Source: Pyxidicoccus fallax
GTDB taxonomy: Bacteria > Myxococcota > Myxococcia > Myxococcales > Myxococcaceae
Direction: 5' to 3'
NCBI RefSeq assembly: GCF_012933655.1
Contig: NZ_JABBJJ010000011.1
Location: 1-64,000, forward strand
Length of the DNA: 64,000 nt
Shown: positions 53,684 to 63,428 of the stretch, piece by piece
Layout: every line of letters begins with the position of its first letter
How positions within the stretch are numbered: position 1 is the stretch's first letter
Position numbers and translations under genes: made by a program
Notes under the pieces: generated by a model
Told to the model about the DNA's origin: nothing
Database searches by the model: none
Seen by the model: only the letters and a program-made list of their open reading frames with translations

Positions 53684-56329
53684 CGGGTAGCAGAATGGCG
53701 CTGGCGGAGCGCGGGCCTGCTGGTGCTGCTGCTCGCACCGGTCCTGGCGCTGGCGCAGGGAACGCAGGGGGCGGTGCCGGACGCGGGCACGGCGGATGGG
53801 GGCGCGGCCACCGGCGTGCTCACCAGGCCCCCGGAGCTGAAGCGGCAGGTGGAGGCGCCCTATCCCCCCGAGGCGCTCCGGCAGCAGCTCTCCGGCACGG
53901 TGCTCCTGCAGGTGGACATCTCCGACACCGGCGCCGTGACGGACGTTCAGGTGCTGGAGCCCGCCGGCAACGGCTTCGACGAAGCGGCCATCGCCGCGGT
54001 CCGCCAGTTCGAGTTCGAGCCCGCCGAGGTGGATGGTGTCCCCTCGCCGGTGCGCATCAACTACGCCTACCAGTTCGTCTGGCGCGAGGAGCCGGTGACG
54101 CAGGCGGCGGACGGCGGGGTGCCGGAACTGCCGGTCAACTTCAGCGGGCTCGCGCTGGAGCGGGGCACGCGCAAGCCGCTGGAGGCCGCGGAGGTGGCGT
54201 TGCCCGCGCTGGGCCTGTCCACCACGACGGATGGGGAAGGGCGCTTCTCGCTGCGCGGCGTGCCCCAGGGCACCCACGAGGTGGTGGTGGTGCTCCCCGG
54301 CTACCAGCGCTTCACGACGCAGGAGACGGTGACCGAGGGCGAGCAGACGCGCGCCACGTACTACGTGCGCAAGCGCATCTTCAGCCCCTTCGAGACGGTG
54401 GTGCGCAGCGAGCGCGAGCGCAAGGAGGTCACCCGCACCACCCTCCAGGTGGCCGAGGTGCAGCGCGTGCCCGGCACCCAGGGCGACACGCTGAAGGTGG
54501 TGCAGAACCTGCCCGGCGTGGCGCGGCCCGCCTTCAATGGCGGAGACATCGTCATCCGCGGCACGGGGCCGCAGCAGTCGGGCGTCTACCTGGACGGCGT
54601 GCGCATCCCGCTGCTGTACCACTTCGGGGGACTCAACAGCGTCTACAACTCCGACCTGCTGGAGTCGCTGGACTACCTGCCCGGCAACTTCCCGGCCGCG
54701 TACGGCAATGCGATTGGCGGCATCATCGACGTGAAGAGCCGGGCTCCGCGCACGGACCGCTTCGGTGGCACCGCGTCGGTGAGTCTCATCGAGGCGAACG
54801 CGGTGCTGGAGGCGCCGGTGGCGAAGGACGTGAGCGTCGCCATCGCCGGGCGGCGCAGCTACATCGACGGCGTGTTGAAGTTGGCACCGGAGGACGTCAC
54901 CGACGGCTTCCGGGTGGCGCCGCGCTACTACGACGCCCAGGCCCGCGTGGAGTGGCGTGCTTCGTCGCGGCACTCGTTCGACTTCCTCACGCTCACCTCG
55001 GATGACCAGCTGGGGCTCGTCTTCGAGCGCCCCTCCGATGACGACCCGACCGCGTCCGGAGACTTCCGCCTGCGAACGGGCTTCACGCAGCTGCGGCTGC
55101 GCCACCGTTACCGGGGCGAGAAGCTGCGCCTGGACACCATCGGCATGTACGGCTGGGGCATCGTCCTGGTGAACCCGCCCGGCGTGGGCGGCATCGACCT
55201 GCGCTACCGCGAGGGGACGCTGCGCACCACCGCCGAGTACCCGTTCTCCGACGCGGTGACACTGGCCGGCGGGCTGGATGTCTCCGCGCAGCGGGCGCGC
55301 CTGACGTCGGAGACGTCCACCACGATTTCGCGCGAGGGCCAGCCGGAGCTGCCCGACCCGGTGCGGGATTACACGCGCATCGAGAGCAAGCGCGCCACGC
55401 AGTACTACCCGGCCACATGGGTGGAGGCGCGGCTGAAGCCGCTGCCGGAGCTGCTGGTGGTGCCGGGGCTGCGCTCGGAGTCGTATGTGTACACGGACCA
55501 GGCGGACCCGCGGCGGGTGTTCAGCCCGAGGCTCGCCGCGCGCTACGCGCTCACCGAGCAGTGGACGCTGAAGGGCGGCACGGGCGTGTACCACGTGTTC
55601 CCCACGCAGGGAGAGCCCATCCTCGAGATTGGCAACCCGGAGTTGCTCGCCGAGCGCAGCGTGCAGTCGAGCCTGGGCGCGGAGTGGAAGCCGTCGCAGG
55701 AGTGGTTCGTGTCGGCGGAGGGCTTCTACAACCGGCTGAGCCGGCTCGTGGTCAACTCGAGTCGCACGGTGGAGCGGGGCGGGCAGCAGGTTCCGGAGCG
55801 GCTGGCGAACGACGGGCGCGGCACGGTGTACGGCGCGGAGCTGCTGGTGCGCCGCGCGCTGACGGACCGGCTCTTCGGGTGGCTGGCGTACACGGTGAGC
55901 CGCTCGGAGCGGACGGACCGGCCCGGGGCGGGGACGCGCCTGTTCGACAACGACCAGACCCACGTGCTGACGCTGGTGGGCTCGTACAAGCTGCCGGGGG
56001 GCTGGGAGCTGGGGGCGCGCTTCCGGTTCGCGTCGGGCAACCCGACGACGCCGGTGGTGGGCTCGGTGCGCGACGACCTGGCGGACGTCTACGTGCCGTT
56101 CTACGGCGCGGTGAACAGCGAGCGGCTGCCGTCCTTCCACCAGCTCGACGTGCGCGTGGACAAGACGTGGGTCTACGAGCGGTGGAGCCTGAATCTCTTC
56201 CTCGACTTGACCAACGCGTACAACCGCGCGGCGTTCGAGGGCGTCACGTACAGCTACAACTACAGCCAGCGGGAGTACTTCCGCGGGCTGCCCATCCTGC
56301 CCGTGCTGGGCGTCAAGGGGAGCTTCTAG
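53666..56329 (+). CDS. TonB-dependent receptor with an N-terminal TonB C-terminal-type domain
   Basis: The 887-residue outer-membrane receptor has a signal peptide (about 1-31), then a TonB_C-like domain at about 52-135 (APYPPEALRQQLSGTVLLQV, AAIAAVRQFEFEPAEVDG). A carboxypeptidase-regulatory domain lies at about 158-235, a plug at about 245-370 (VVQNLPGVARPAFNGGDIVI, GVYLDGVRIPLLYHFGGLN, YGNAIGGIIDVKSR), and a 22-strand barrel ends in VKGSF. The start is TTG 53666 with GGAGG at 6 bp; no ATG or GTG fits. It takes up an unidentified ligand. The following lipoprotein gene is 2 bp away. Confidence 0.88.
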   Translation: MIESINRVAEWRWRSAGLLVLLLAPVLALAQGTQGAVPDAGTADGGAATGVLTRPPELKRQVEAPYPPEALRQQLSGTVLLQVDISDTGAVTDVQVLEPAGNGFDEAAIAAVRQFEFEPAEVDGVPSPVRINYAYQFVWREEPVTQAADGGVPELPVNFSGLALERGTRKPLEAAEVALPALGLSTTTDGEGRFSLRGVPQGTHEVVVVLPGYQRFTTQETVTEGEQTRATYYVRKRIFSPFETVVRSERERKEVTRTTLQVAEVQRVPGTQGDTLKVVQNLPGVARPAFNGGDIVIRGTGPQQSGVYLDGVRIPLLYHFGGLNSVYNSDLLESLDYLPGNFPAAYGNAIGGIIDVKSRAPRTDRFGGTASVSLIEANAVLEAPVAKDVSVAIAGRRSYIDGVLKLAPEDVTDGFRVAPRYYDAQARVEWRASSRHSFDFLTLTSDDQLGLVFERPSDDDPTASGDFRLRTGFTQLRLRHRYRGEKLRLDTIGMYGWGIVLVNPPGVGGIDLRYREGTLRTTAEYPFSDAVTLAGGLDVSAQRARLTSETSTTISREGQPELPDPVRDYTRIESKRATQYYPATWVEARLKPLPELLVVPGLRSESYVYTDQADPRRVFSPRLAARYALTEQWTLKGGTGVYHVFPTQGEPILEIGNPELLAERSVQSSLGAEWKPSQEWFVSAEGFYNRLSRLVVNSSRTVERGGQQVPERLANDGRGTVYGAELLVRRALTDRLFGWLAYTVSRSERTDRPGAGTRLFDNDQTHVLTLVGSYKLPGGWELGARFRFASGNPTTPVVGSVRDDLADVYVPFYGAVNSERLPSFHQLDVRVDKTWVYERWSLNLFLDLTNAYNRAAFEGVTYSYNYSQREYFRGLPILPVLGVKGSF

Positions 56330-56331
56330 CC

Positions 56332-57186
56332 ATGGGCATGCGCCAGGGTTTCGCGAGGGCCGCGGTGATGGCGGCGGGACTGTGGGTTTCCGGGTGTGAC
56401 AACGACCTGGAGAAGCAGAGTCAGGTGACACGGGTGCGGGTGCTCGCGGTGCGGAGCACGCCGGCGGAGCTGGTGCTTCCTCCGGGCGGAGGGGCACCAG
56501 AGACGGTGCGGCTGGAGGCGCTCGCGGTGGCGCCGGATGCGCGGCCGCTCACGGTGACGTTCGCGCTGTGCCGGCCGGGGAATGTGTACTCGGCGGACTT
56601 CGAGTGCCCGGGGAAGGATGGAGTGGCGCTGCCGGAGGGACGGCTCTCTCCGGAGGACCCGGCGCTGCGGGCGCTGCTGGAGGAGGTGGGAGGCGACACG
56701 AGCGACCCGGCGGTGCGCGCGCGTCTGGAAGCGGGGGTGAACTTCTACGTGGGCTACGAGGTGAGCGACGGCAGCGGCACGCCGGAGGGTGGGGAGCGCG
56801 GACTGCGCCGGATGACGGCGCGGCTCACGGACACGCCGAACCAGAATCCCCGGCTGACAGATGTGCTGTACCAAGGGACGCCGCTCTCTGGGCCGCTGCC
56901 GATGGGGGCGGAGGTGGAGTTCACGCCGGTGCTCGCGGAGGGCAGCCAGGAGACGTACGTGGGCGCGGAAGGGGAGGCCACGGAGCGCATCTCGTACGCG
57001 TGGCATGCGACGGGCACGGGGGATGTGGAGTTCTTCCGCTCGGTGCAGCCGGTGGAGGGCGAGCCCGGTGAGCCGGAGACTGAGTACACCACGCCCGATA
57101 CGGCACAGCAGGTCACGTTCTACGTGGTCGCGCGAGATGAGCGCGGGGGAACGGACTGGCTGACCCGCACCATCGAGGTGCGATGA
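56332..57186 (+). CDS. lipoprotein co-encoded with the TonB receptor
   Basis: The 284-residue product has a lipobox near residue 20 (AGLWVSGC), then beta-rich segments including VRVLAVRSTPAELVLPPGGG, YSADFECPGKDGV and a C-terminal domain with ISYAWHATGTGDVEFFRSVQ and VTFYVVARDERGGTDWLTRT. This reads like an Ig/PKD-like domain. AAGGGGAGC lies upstream. It probably sits beside the receptor at the outer membrane, handling the ligand. No named family recognised. Confidence 0.72.
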   Translation: MGMRQGFARAAVMAAGLWVSGCDNDLEKQSQVTRVRVLAVRSTPAELVLPPGGGAPETVRLEALAVAPDARPLTVTFALCRPGNVYSADFECPGKDGVALPEGRLSPEDPALRALLEEVGGDTSDPAVRARLEAGVNFYVGYEVSDGSGTPEGGERGLRRMTARLTDTPNQNPRLTDVLYQGTPLSGPLPMGAEVEFTPVLAEGSQETYVGAEGEATERISYAWHATGTGDVEFFRSVQPVEGEPGEPETEYTTPDTAQQVTFYVVARDERGGTDWLTRTIEVR

Positions 57187-57188
57187 CA

Positions 57189-57213
57189 CGCGCACCTGCG
57201 CGGCTTTTCATTT
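57189..57213 (+). terminator. intrinsic terminator after the receptor operon
   Basis: CGCGC-ACCT-GCGCG (57189-57202) is followed by GCTTTTCATTT. It lies 3 bp after the lipoprotein stop. It separates the receptor operon from the toxin gene. Confidence 0.6.
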
Positions 57214-57250
57214 CGTTCCCCGCGGCGCATCAGGGAGATTCCTGGGCTTC

Positions 57251-57955
57251 ATGAGAGGACTCCCTGGACTTGCCCTGCTGCTTGCCGCGGGGGTGTTGAG
57301 CGCATGTGCCTCGTCCCATCCGGCGCTGCGCGCGTGGGAGGATGCGGCGCCCGCGGTCGGGTGTGAGTCGCCGGAAGAGGACTCGTGCGTGGTGCTCGCG
57401 TGCGAGGAGCGCCTGTGCGGCTTCTTCCACTGCGAGGACGTGGAACTGGAGGAGGAGTCACTCCAGGGCTCCGAGCTGGAGATAGAGCGGGTCCAGTACG
57501 TGAGGCCGGGCCTGCCCATGGGGCCCGTCCGGCCGGGACGTGTGTCGCGCTGGTCTCCGGCGATGCGCCGGGGCGCCGAGCCGGTGATGACGTTCCGGTG
57601 GTACGCGGCATCACAACCGCCGCCGCCTCCGCCGCGAGTGCCCTTTGCATTGCTGCCGGCGCCGCGCCTGCAGAAGCACCACATCTTCCCTCAGGCGCAG
57701 GACCTGGCCATGTGGTTCAGGGAGCAGGGCATCAACATCCATGACTACACCCTGCTCATTCCGGAATACGTCCACCGGCGTATCCATAGCGGAGGGCCTT
57801 CCGGAGGTTTGTGGAATGAGGCGTGGAGAGAGTTCATCGTGTCCAACCGCCGTAGGGACGTGCCGCGTGAGGAGATCTTCCGCCATGCGGGAGCCCTCAT
57901 CTACCGATTCGAATTGACCGGGCCAGTCGTGCCCTATTACCGGCAGTTCCGATGA
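57251..57955 (+). CDS. sitA: SitA-type lipoprotein toxin (TIGR02269 family)
   Basis: The 234-residue product has a lipoprotein signal with Cys19 (GVLSACASS) and a Cys-bearing N-terminal region (CESPEEDSCVVLACEERLCG). A Pro-rich linker follows, then a C-terminal domain opening with QKHHIFPQAQDLAMWFREQ (His143, His144), DYTLLIPEYVHRRIHSGGPS and LWNEAWREFIV. This is the TIGR02269 pattern, shared by SitA swarm-inhibition toxins that pass between myxobacterial cells by TraA/TraB outer-membrane exchange. HHIFPQ looks like an HNH-type nuclease core. The gene after it encodes the immunity partner. No sitB-like gene is seen directly upstream. Confidence 0.8.
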   Translation: MRGLPGLALLLAAGVLSACASSHPALRAWEDAAPAVGCESPEEDSCVVLACEERLCGFFHCEDVELEEESLQGSELEIERVQYVRPGLPMGPVRPGRVSRWSPAMRRGAEPVMTFRWYAASQPPPPPPRVPFALLPAPRLQKHHIFPQAQDLAMWFREQGINIHDYTLLIPEYVHRRIHSGGPSGGLWNEAWREFIVSNRRRDVPREEIFRHAGALIYRFELTGPVVPYYRQFR

Positions 57956-57977
57956 TGTCCCGCCACGTGGGTGCTGC

Positions 57978-58694
57978 TTGAAATTCTACGAGCTGAGAGC
58001 CGACAGGTCGGCGCCCTACACGGGCAGCCTGAGCGGCATCTACAAGTGGTACCTGCCATCGGTGGTCGACTGCCCTGGGTGTGGCGCCAGAGTCTTTGGG
58101 GACACGACGGTGCGCTACCCCTGCGTGGACCTGTCGGCGCTGCCGAACGTACGCGACTACGAGTACAAGCTGCCCCAGCCCCTTGATGAGTACCTCCGAC
58201 TGAGCGAGCAGCTCCGCCCGCTGCTCCCTCCCGGAGCGGTGCTGATGCCAGGAATGGCGCTGGGCCCGATGGTCGGAAAGGCCTCGGGCACCTTCGGGCA
58301 GCTCTTCATGCATGACCCCAGCTTCGTGCAGATTCGCAGGGAGGCACTGACTCGCTTGCAGGAGGCCGGCATCCGAGGGCTCCATGGCTGCCCCCTGGAA
58401 GTCCGCTTCCGCGGCAAGAACCCACCCGAGCTGCTGGAGCCGCAGCTGGAGCTTCGTGGCGGGTTCCACCCGGACTGCCTGCCCGCGGATGCAAGGACGT
58501 GCGAGCGGTGCGGAGCGGCGAACTACAGCCTCCCGGACCCATACATCCTCGACGCCGCGACGCTGCCCACGGACGTGGACCTGTTCCGATTGGCCGACTG
58601 GTCCGCCGTCATCCTCGCCACCGAGCGTTTCGTGGACACCGTGAAGCAATTGTCCCTGGACGGCGTCACCTTCCGCGAGGTGCGGGTCCGCTGA
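57978..58694 (+). CDS. sitI: SitI-type double-CXXCG immunity protein
   Basis: The 238-residue cytosolic protein has two CxxCG motifs: Cys32-Cys35 (DCPGCGARVFG) and Cys175-Cys178 (CERCGA). It opens with FYELRADRSAPYTGSLSGIY, the usual N terminus of the myxobacterial double-CXXCG family, which includes SitI immunity proteins. The start is TTG 57978; no ATG or GTG is available in frame at the expected place. It is 22 bp after the toxin gene. It presumably binds the toxin and protects kin. Confidence 0.82.
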   Translation: MKFYELRADRSAPYTGSLSGIYKWYLPSVVDCPGCGARVFGDTTVRYPCVDLSALPNVRDYEYKLPQPLDEYLRLSEQLRPLLPPGAVLMPGMALGPMVGKASGTFGQLFMHDPSFVQIRREALTRLQEAGIRGLHGCPLEVRFRGKNPPELLEPQLELRGGFHPDCLPADARTCERCGAANYSLPDPYILDAATLPTDVDLFRLADWSAVILATERFVDTVKQLSLDGVTFREVRVR

Positions 58695-58758
58695 CACCAC
58701 GGATGCATCCCCGACCCTCCTGGACACGCCGCGTCCCCTGCGCTCTGTTGCTTCCATC

Positions 58759-59787
58759 ATGATGCGCGCCTTCCTTCGTCTGGCCCTCCTCGCCACCGTG
58801 CTGGGGGCGCTCGCGCCCGCGTGCAGCCACACCCCCGAGAATCCCCCCACGCTCGACGATGACGGCGACGGCGTACGCAACGCCGACGACGCCTGCCCCC
58901 GCGCCAAGGGCTCCGCCGCGACGAAGGGCTGCCCACCCAGGGACACCGACGGCGACGGCGTGGACGACTCCACCGACAAGTGCCCCCGCCACGCCGGCTC
59001 CGCGTCTCGCGAGGGCTGCCCCGCGCGCGACCTGGACGAGGATGGCGTCGAGGACTCCAGGGACGCCTGCCCCCGCGTCTTCGGCGCGGTGGAGCGCCAG
59101 GGCTGTCCCGTGGAGGACCTCGACCGTGACGGCCTGGAGGGCCCGGCCGACAAGTGCCCGGAAGACGCCGGCCCCGCGTCCCGCGACGGCTGCCCCGAGA
59201 AGGACGCGGACCAGGACGGCGTCCCGGACGCCGACGACGACTGCCCCCTCGATGAGGGCTTCCCCTCCCTGCGCGGCTGCCCCGAGCGCGACACGGATGG
59301 TGACTCCGTCGCGGACCATCGCGACAACTGCCCCCGCCAGTCCGGCGCGCAGGACAACCAGGGCTGCCCGCTCGAGCAGAAGCAGTTCGTCATCATCCGC
59401 CAGGACCGGCTGGAGCTTCGCGAGCGCATCATCTTCGAGCCCGGCACGGCCACCCTCCAGGCGCGCTCCCTCCCCGTGCTGGACAACGTGGCCCGCGTCC
59501 TCCTCGTCCACCCGGAGTTCAAGACGCTCCTCATCGAGAGCCACACCGACAACCGCGGCGACGCCGACGCCAACCGCGCCCTCTCCCAGGCCCGCGCCGA
59601 GGTCGTGCGCGAATACCTCGTGACGCAGGGGGTCCCCGCCGACCGCCTGGACGCCCGGGGCTACGGGCCGGACCGCCCCGTGGCCTCCAACGAGACCTCC
59701 CAGGGACGCGAGGCCAACCGGCGCGTGGAGCTGCTCCTCCCCGCACCCTCCGGAAAGTCCTCCGGCACGCGGAAGCCGGGGCGCTGA
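58759..59787 (+). CDS. OmpA-family lipoprotein with TSP3 repeats
   Basis: The 342-residue product has a lipobox (ALAPACS), then six Asp/Cys-rich thrombospondin type 3 repeats ([50 protein letters not shown] and so on). The C-terminal OmpA peptidoglycan-binding domain contains [40 protein letters not shown] and RRVELLL. The TSP3 array binds calcium; the OmpA domain would anchor the outer membrane to the wall. Start ATG 58759 or 58762. Confidence 0.9.
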   Translation: MMRAFLRLALLATVLGALAPACSHTPENPPTLDDDGDGVRNADDACPRAKGSAATKGCPPRDTDGDGVDDSTDKCPRHAGSASREGCPARDLDEDGVEDSRDACPRVFGAVERQGCPVEDLDRDGLEGPADKCPEDAGPASRDGCPEKDADQDGVPDADDDCPLDEGFPSLRGCPERDTDGDSVADHRDNCPRQSGAQDNQGCPLEQKQFVIIRQDRLELRERIIFEPGTATLQARSLPVLDNVARVLLVHPEFKTLLIESHTDNRGDADANRALSQARAEVVREYLVTQGVPADRLDARGYGPDRPVASNETSQGREANRRVELLLPAPSGKSSGTRKPGR

Positions 59788-59866
59788 CATCCCGTGTCAT
59801 CCCCGCACCAAATCCCCGCTGCCCGTGAAGGCACGCGCCAGGGGAGGGGTGCTAGGATTCACGCCC

Positions 59867-61327
59867 ATGAGTGCTTCGAGCCCCCTCTTCGGTGACCTGC
59901 TCCTCAAGCTGGGCATCGTCACGCCCAGCCAGGTGCAGGAGGCCCTCGCCCTCCAGGCCCTCACCGGTCAGCGCGTGGGCGAGGCGCTCATCTCCCTGGG
60001 CTACGTCACCCGCGAGCAGATTCAGGACGCCCTCGGCGAGGCGCTCGGGCTGCACCAGGACAAGAGCCCCCTGCAGCCCGCGCTGGGCGAGCTGCTCGTG
60101 GGCCTCAAGTACGTGACGCTCGCGCAGCTCGAGGAGGCGCTCGCCCGCCAGCGCCGCGACGGCCGCAAGCTGGGCGAAATCCTCGTGGAGCTCGGCCACT
60201 GCACGTACAAGCAGATCTACGAGGGCCTCAGCCTCCAGAACCGCATCGCCGGCCGCCAGGAGGCTCCGCGTCCCTTCGTCGACGGCCGCCGTCGCGTGGT
60301 GGTGGTGGACGACAGCCCCCTGGCCTGCGCCTTCGTGCAGGAGGGGCTCGTCGCGCTGGGCTACGAGGTCCTCTGCTTCCAGGACCCCTTCGAGGCGCTG
60401 GAGGGCATGAGCCGCCTGCAGCCGGTCATCGTTCTCAGCGATTTGGAGATGCCCGGCCTCGACGGCGTGGAGCTGTGCCGCCGGCTGAAGGAGGGCCCCA
60501 GCCGCGGCGTGCCCGTCATCATCCTCACCGCCAATGACCGCGAGGCCGAGCGCGTGCGCGGCCTGCGCGCCGGCGCGGACGACTACGTCAACAAGTCCGC
60601 GTCCATGGACGAGCTGGCCGCGCGCATCGAGAGCGTGGTGCGCCGCACCGGCGAGACGGAGCGCATGCGCAAGCTGTTCGCGCGCTACACCTCCGACGCG
60701 GTGGTGGACGAAATCCTCAAGAGCGCGGACGCGGTGGTGCTCACCGGCGAGAAGCGCGAGGTGACGCTGCTCTTCGCCGACATCCGCAACTTCACCAGCC
60801 TGTCGGAGACCCTCCCGCCCGAGCAGGTGGTGGGCGTGCTCAACCAGGTGCTCGGGCGGATGTCGGACGCGGTGTTCACCTGCGGCGGCACGCTCGACAA
60901 GTTCCTCGGCGACGGCCTCATGGCGGTGTTCGGCGCCCCGGTGGCCCGCCCGGACGACGCGCTGCGCGCGCTCCAGTGCGCGAAGATGATGATGGACGCC
61001 ATGGCGGACCTGCGCATCGAGGCCGAGTCGGAGTGGGCCGCCAACGGGCGCGAGGGCCGGCCGCTGGTGCTGGAGCTGGGCATCGGCATCAACTCGGGCG
61101 TGGTGGTGGCCGGCAACATCGGCAGCACCGTGCGCGCCGAGTACACCTGCATTGGCGACGCGGTGAACGTGGCCGCGAGGCTGTGCGCGCTGGCCGGGCC
61201 GGGCGAAATCCTCGTGGGCGAGCGCACCCGCGAGCTGGTGGACGCCAACGAGACGGCCTTCGAGGACCTGCCGCCCGTGCGACTGAAGGGAAAGCAGCAG
61301 CCCGTCCCGCTGTACCGCGCGCTATAA
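59867..61327 (+). CDS. MshEN-like/receiver/class III adenylate cyclase
   Basis: The 486-residue protein has an N-terminal pair of MshEN/GspE-N-like repeats ([40 protein letters not shown]), a receiver at about 140-260 with Asp192 ([11 protein letters not shown]) and a class III cyclase domain at about 290-486. In the cyclase the metal Asp305 is in [13 protein letters not shown] and Asp349 in [26 protein letters not shown] also matches. The Lys before FLGDG and Thr in YTC fit adenylate specificity. The MshEN part can bind c-di-GMP in other proteins. ATG 59867 was chosen (MSASSPLFG); the frame opens at 59825. It is followed 10 bp later by a GspG-like gene. Confidence 0.87.
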   Translation: MSASSPLFGDLLLKLGIVTPSQVQEALALQALTGQRVGEALISLGYVTREQIQDALGEALGLHQDKSPLQPALGELLVGLKYVTLAQLEEALARQRRDGRKLGEILVELGHCTYKQIYEGLSLQNRIAGRQEAPRPFVDGRRRVVVVDDSPLACAFVQEGLVALGYEVLCFQDPFEALEGMSRLQPVIVLSDLEMPGLDGVELCRRLKEGPSRGVPVIILTANDREAERVRGLRAGADDYVNKSASMDELAARIESVVRRTGETERMRKLFARYTSDAVVDEILKSADAVVLTGEKREVTLLFADIRNFTSLSETLPPEQVVGVLNQVLGRMSDAVFTCGGTLDKFLGDGLMAVFGAPVARPDDALRALQCAKMMMDAMADLRIEAESEWAANGREGRPLVLELGIGINSGVVVAGNIGSTVRAEYTCIGDAVNVAARLCALAGPGEILVGERTRELVDANETAFEDLPPVRLKGKQQPVPLYRAL

Positions 61328-61337
61328 GGCCGGCGCC

Positions 61338-61754
61338 ATGACTTCCACCGCCAACGCCCATCCGACGCCCCCGTCCCGCCGCTCGCCCATCCTCTGGGTG
61401 GGTCTGGTGTTCGCGCTCGGGCTCATCGTGGCGGTGCTCGTGGGGGCGTTCACCCGCTCCAAGGCCGTGTACACCGAGCAGATCCACCGCGACTTCGCCG
61501 TGCTGGAGGACGCGCTGGAGCGCTACCGCGCCGACGGGAACACGCTTCCCGAGGAGGCGGACCTGGGCGAGCTGCTGGTGCCGAAGTACCTGCCCTCCCT
61601 GCCGATGGACCCCTGGGGCCGGCCGTACCGCTACACCAGCAATGGCGAGCGCTACTTCCTGGCGACCTTCGGCAAGAGCGACGACCGGGGCGGCAACGGC
61701 GAGGAGCAGGACCACACCAACACCGACGGGCACCCGAAGCCGCCCGTGAAGTAA
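61338..61754 (+). CDS. GspG-like pseudopilin-type protein
   Basis: The 138-residue product has one N-terminal TM segment (PILWVGLVFALGLIVAVLVG) and a C-terminal T2SSG domain (PSLPMDPWGRPYRYTSNGER, then YFLATFGKSDDRGGNGEEQD). The type III prepilin G-F-x5-E cleavage motif is not apparent, so it is probably not processed like a true major pseudopilin. It lies 10 bp after the cyclase gene whose N terminus is GspE-like, suggesting a common link to a pilin or secretion machine. Confidence 0.78.
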   Translation: MTSTANAHPTPPSRRSPILWVGLVFALGLIVAVLVGAFTRSKAVYTEQIHRDFAVLEDALERYRADGNTLPEEADLGELLVPKYLPSLPMDPWGRPYRYTSNGERYFLATFGKSDDRGGNGEEQDHTNTDGHPKPPVK

Positions 61755-61909
61755 CACGCGGTCAACGAGCGGGCGGGCGAGCAGCGCCCTTCGCAGCCGA
61801 AAGGCGGCTCCCAAGGCAAGCCAGCATGAAGGAGGGGTCCGCCGCCCGGCGGTGCGATGACCATCTGTTCTCTCACGGGTGACGCGTCCACCCGGCAAGG
61901 AGGGCGGCC

Positions 61910-63271
61910 ATGGCCATCGTCTGCGCAACGAACCTCTCCCCCGACTCGCAGGAGGCGGCGAACGTAGCGGCGGCCCTGGCGGGGAAGCTGGGTGAGCCCC
62001 TGTTCCTGCTAGGGGTCCTGGAAGGAGAATCCGCCACCGGCGAGGCGGGCGGACCAGCGGCGGACTCCCCGAGCCGTCTCGAAGCTGAGTGTGAGCGCTT
62101 GAGGGCCTTCGCGGAGGTGGTGCGGCCGCTCCCTCGCTCTGCGTCCTCGGCGGACGAGGTGCTCAGCGACGAGACGTGCCGGCACGCTCGCTGGGTGGTG
62201 GTGGCGTCGGGAGGCTGGCGCACCTCCGCGTGGCGGCGCGCGTCCATGCCCGAGCGGCTGGCCCGGCACGGCTGCGCCCCGCTGCTGGCGGTGCGGCGCG
62301 ACGCGGCGCTGGTGGACTGGATTCGCGGCCGGCGGCGGCTCCTGGTGATGGTGGGCGTGGACCCGCGCTCGGCCACCACGGATGCCGCCGTGACGTTCCT
62401 CCGCGAGCTGCGCCGGGTGGGCCCGTGCGACGTGCTGGCCACCTACGTGTGCTCGCCGCTGGAGGAGCGCGAGCGGCTGGGCATCCACACCCCCGTGCAC
62501 GTGGAGGTGCTGGACCCGTCGGTGCGAGGCATGGAGGCGCTGGACCCGTCGGTGGAGCGGGTACTGCAGCGCGAGGTGCGGGAGCGGGTGGGCGACCTGA
62601 TGGGCGAGGGCGGCGTGGAGGTGGTGCTGGAGCCGGGCTTCGGCCGGCCCGCGGACCACCTGCTGCACGTGGCGCACGCGCGAAGGGTGGACCTGCTGGT
62701 GGTGGGCACGCACGCGCGCGGAGGGCTGGGCCGGCTGTGGCACGGCTCGGTGTCCGCGGGCGTGCTGCGGTACGCGGAGCAGTCCGTGGTGTGCGTGCCG
62801 CCCTCGCTGCGCGAGCCGCGCCCCGCGGCGCCTCCGCGCAGCGTGCTGGTGCCGGTGGACTTCTCCGAGGCCTGCGCGCGGGCCATCTCGCAGGCGCGCT
62901 CGCTGGTGGGGCCCGGGGGCCGCGTGCACCTGCTCCACGTCCACCGCCGCCGCGTGGGCGACGTGGGCTTCCAGGACCACTACGGCGTGCTGCCCGAGCC
63001 CGCGCCGGAGCGCGCCCGGGTGCTCCAGCGGCTGTGGGAATTGGTGCCGCGCGACGAGGGCTCGCAGGCGGTGCGCTGGAGCGTGGAGGGCGTCACCGGG
63101 GACGACGTGACGCAGGCCATCTGCCAGGCCACCGAGCGCGAGGGAGTGGACCTGGTGTGCATGGGCCTGCCGCACGAGCACTCGCGGGAGCCGGATGCTC
63201 TCAAGGGCACCGTGGCCCGCGAGCTGGTGGCCCGCTGCCGCCGGCCCGTCATGGTGGTGCCCACCGCCTGA
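61910..63271 (+). CDS. triple-domain universal stress protein
   Basis: The 453-residue protein has three UspA-like units: about 1-130 (ATNLSPDSQEAANVAAALAG), about 138-300 (LLVMVGVDPRSATTDAAVTF, VVGTHARGGLGRLWHGSVSA) and about 308-453 (SVLVPVDFSEACARAISQAR, VCMGLPHE then RCRRPVMVVP). The middle unit keeps the G-x2-G-x9-S-type ATP loop; the other two are degenerate there. AAGGAGG lies directly upstream. It is likely a stress-related nucleotide-binding protein. Confidence 0.87.
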   Translation: MAIVCATNLSPDSQEAANVAAALAGKLGEPLFLLGVLEGESATGEAGGPAADSPSRLEAECERLRAFAEVVRPLPRSASSADEVLSDETCRHARWVVVASGGWRTSAWRRASMPERLARHGCAPLLAVRRDAALVDWIRGRRRLLVMVGVDPRSATTDAAVTFLRELRRVGPCDVLATYVCSPLEERERLGIHTPVHVEVLDPSVRGMEALDPSVERVLQREVRERVGDLMGEGGVEVVLEPGFGRPADHLLHVAHARRVDLLVVGTHARGGLGRLWHGSVSAGVLRYAEQSVVCVPPSLREPRPAAPPRSVLVPVDFSEACARAISQARSLVGPGGRVHLLHVHRRRVGDVGFQDHYGVLPEPAPERARVLQRLWELVPRDEGSQAVRWSVEGVTGDDVTQAICQATEREGVDLVCMGLPHEHSREPDALKGTVARELVARCRRPVMVVPTA

Positions 63272-63294
63272 GCGCGAGCGGTGGCCCACTTCCA

Positions 63295-63320
63295 CCCACG
63301 TGAAAGGAATTTCAGGTGGG
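63295..63320 (+). terminator. hairpin after the stress-protein gene
   Basis: CCCACGTGAAA (63295-63305) pairs with TTTCAGGTGGG (63310-63320) with one mismatch and a GGAA loop, 24 bp after the stop. No T-run follows. Confidence 0.6.
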
Positions 63321-63428
63321 ATGCGGGCGAAACTACCCGGAAGGGCACCTCGGCCGTTGAACGCAGGACCCGGTAGGGCGTTAGACTCCCCTGCAACCAC
63401 GATTTTCCAGACAGCAGGGGGTCATCCG

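Noticed and set aside
53675-56497. 940-codon minus-strand open frame opposite the TonB receptor
   Set aside because: Same artefact of GC-rich coding sequence; the receptor motifs on the plus strand are unambiguous.
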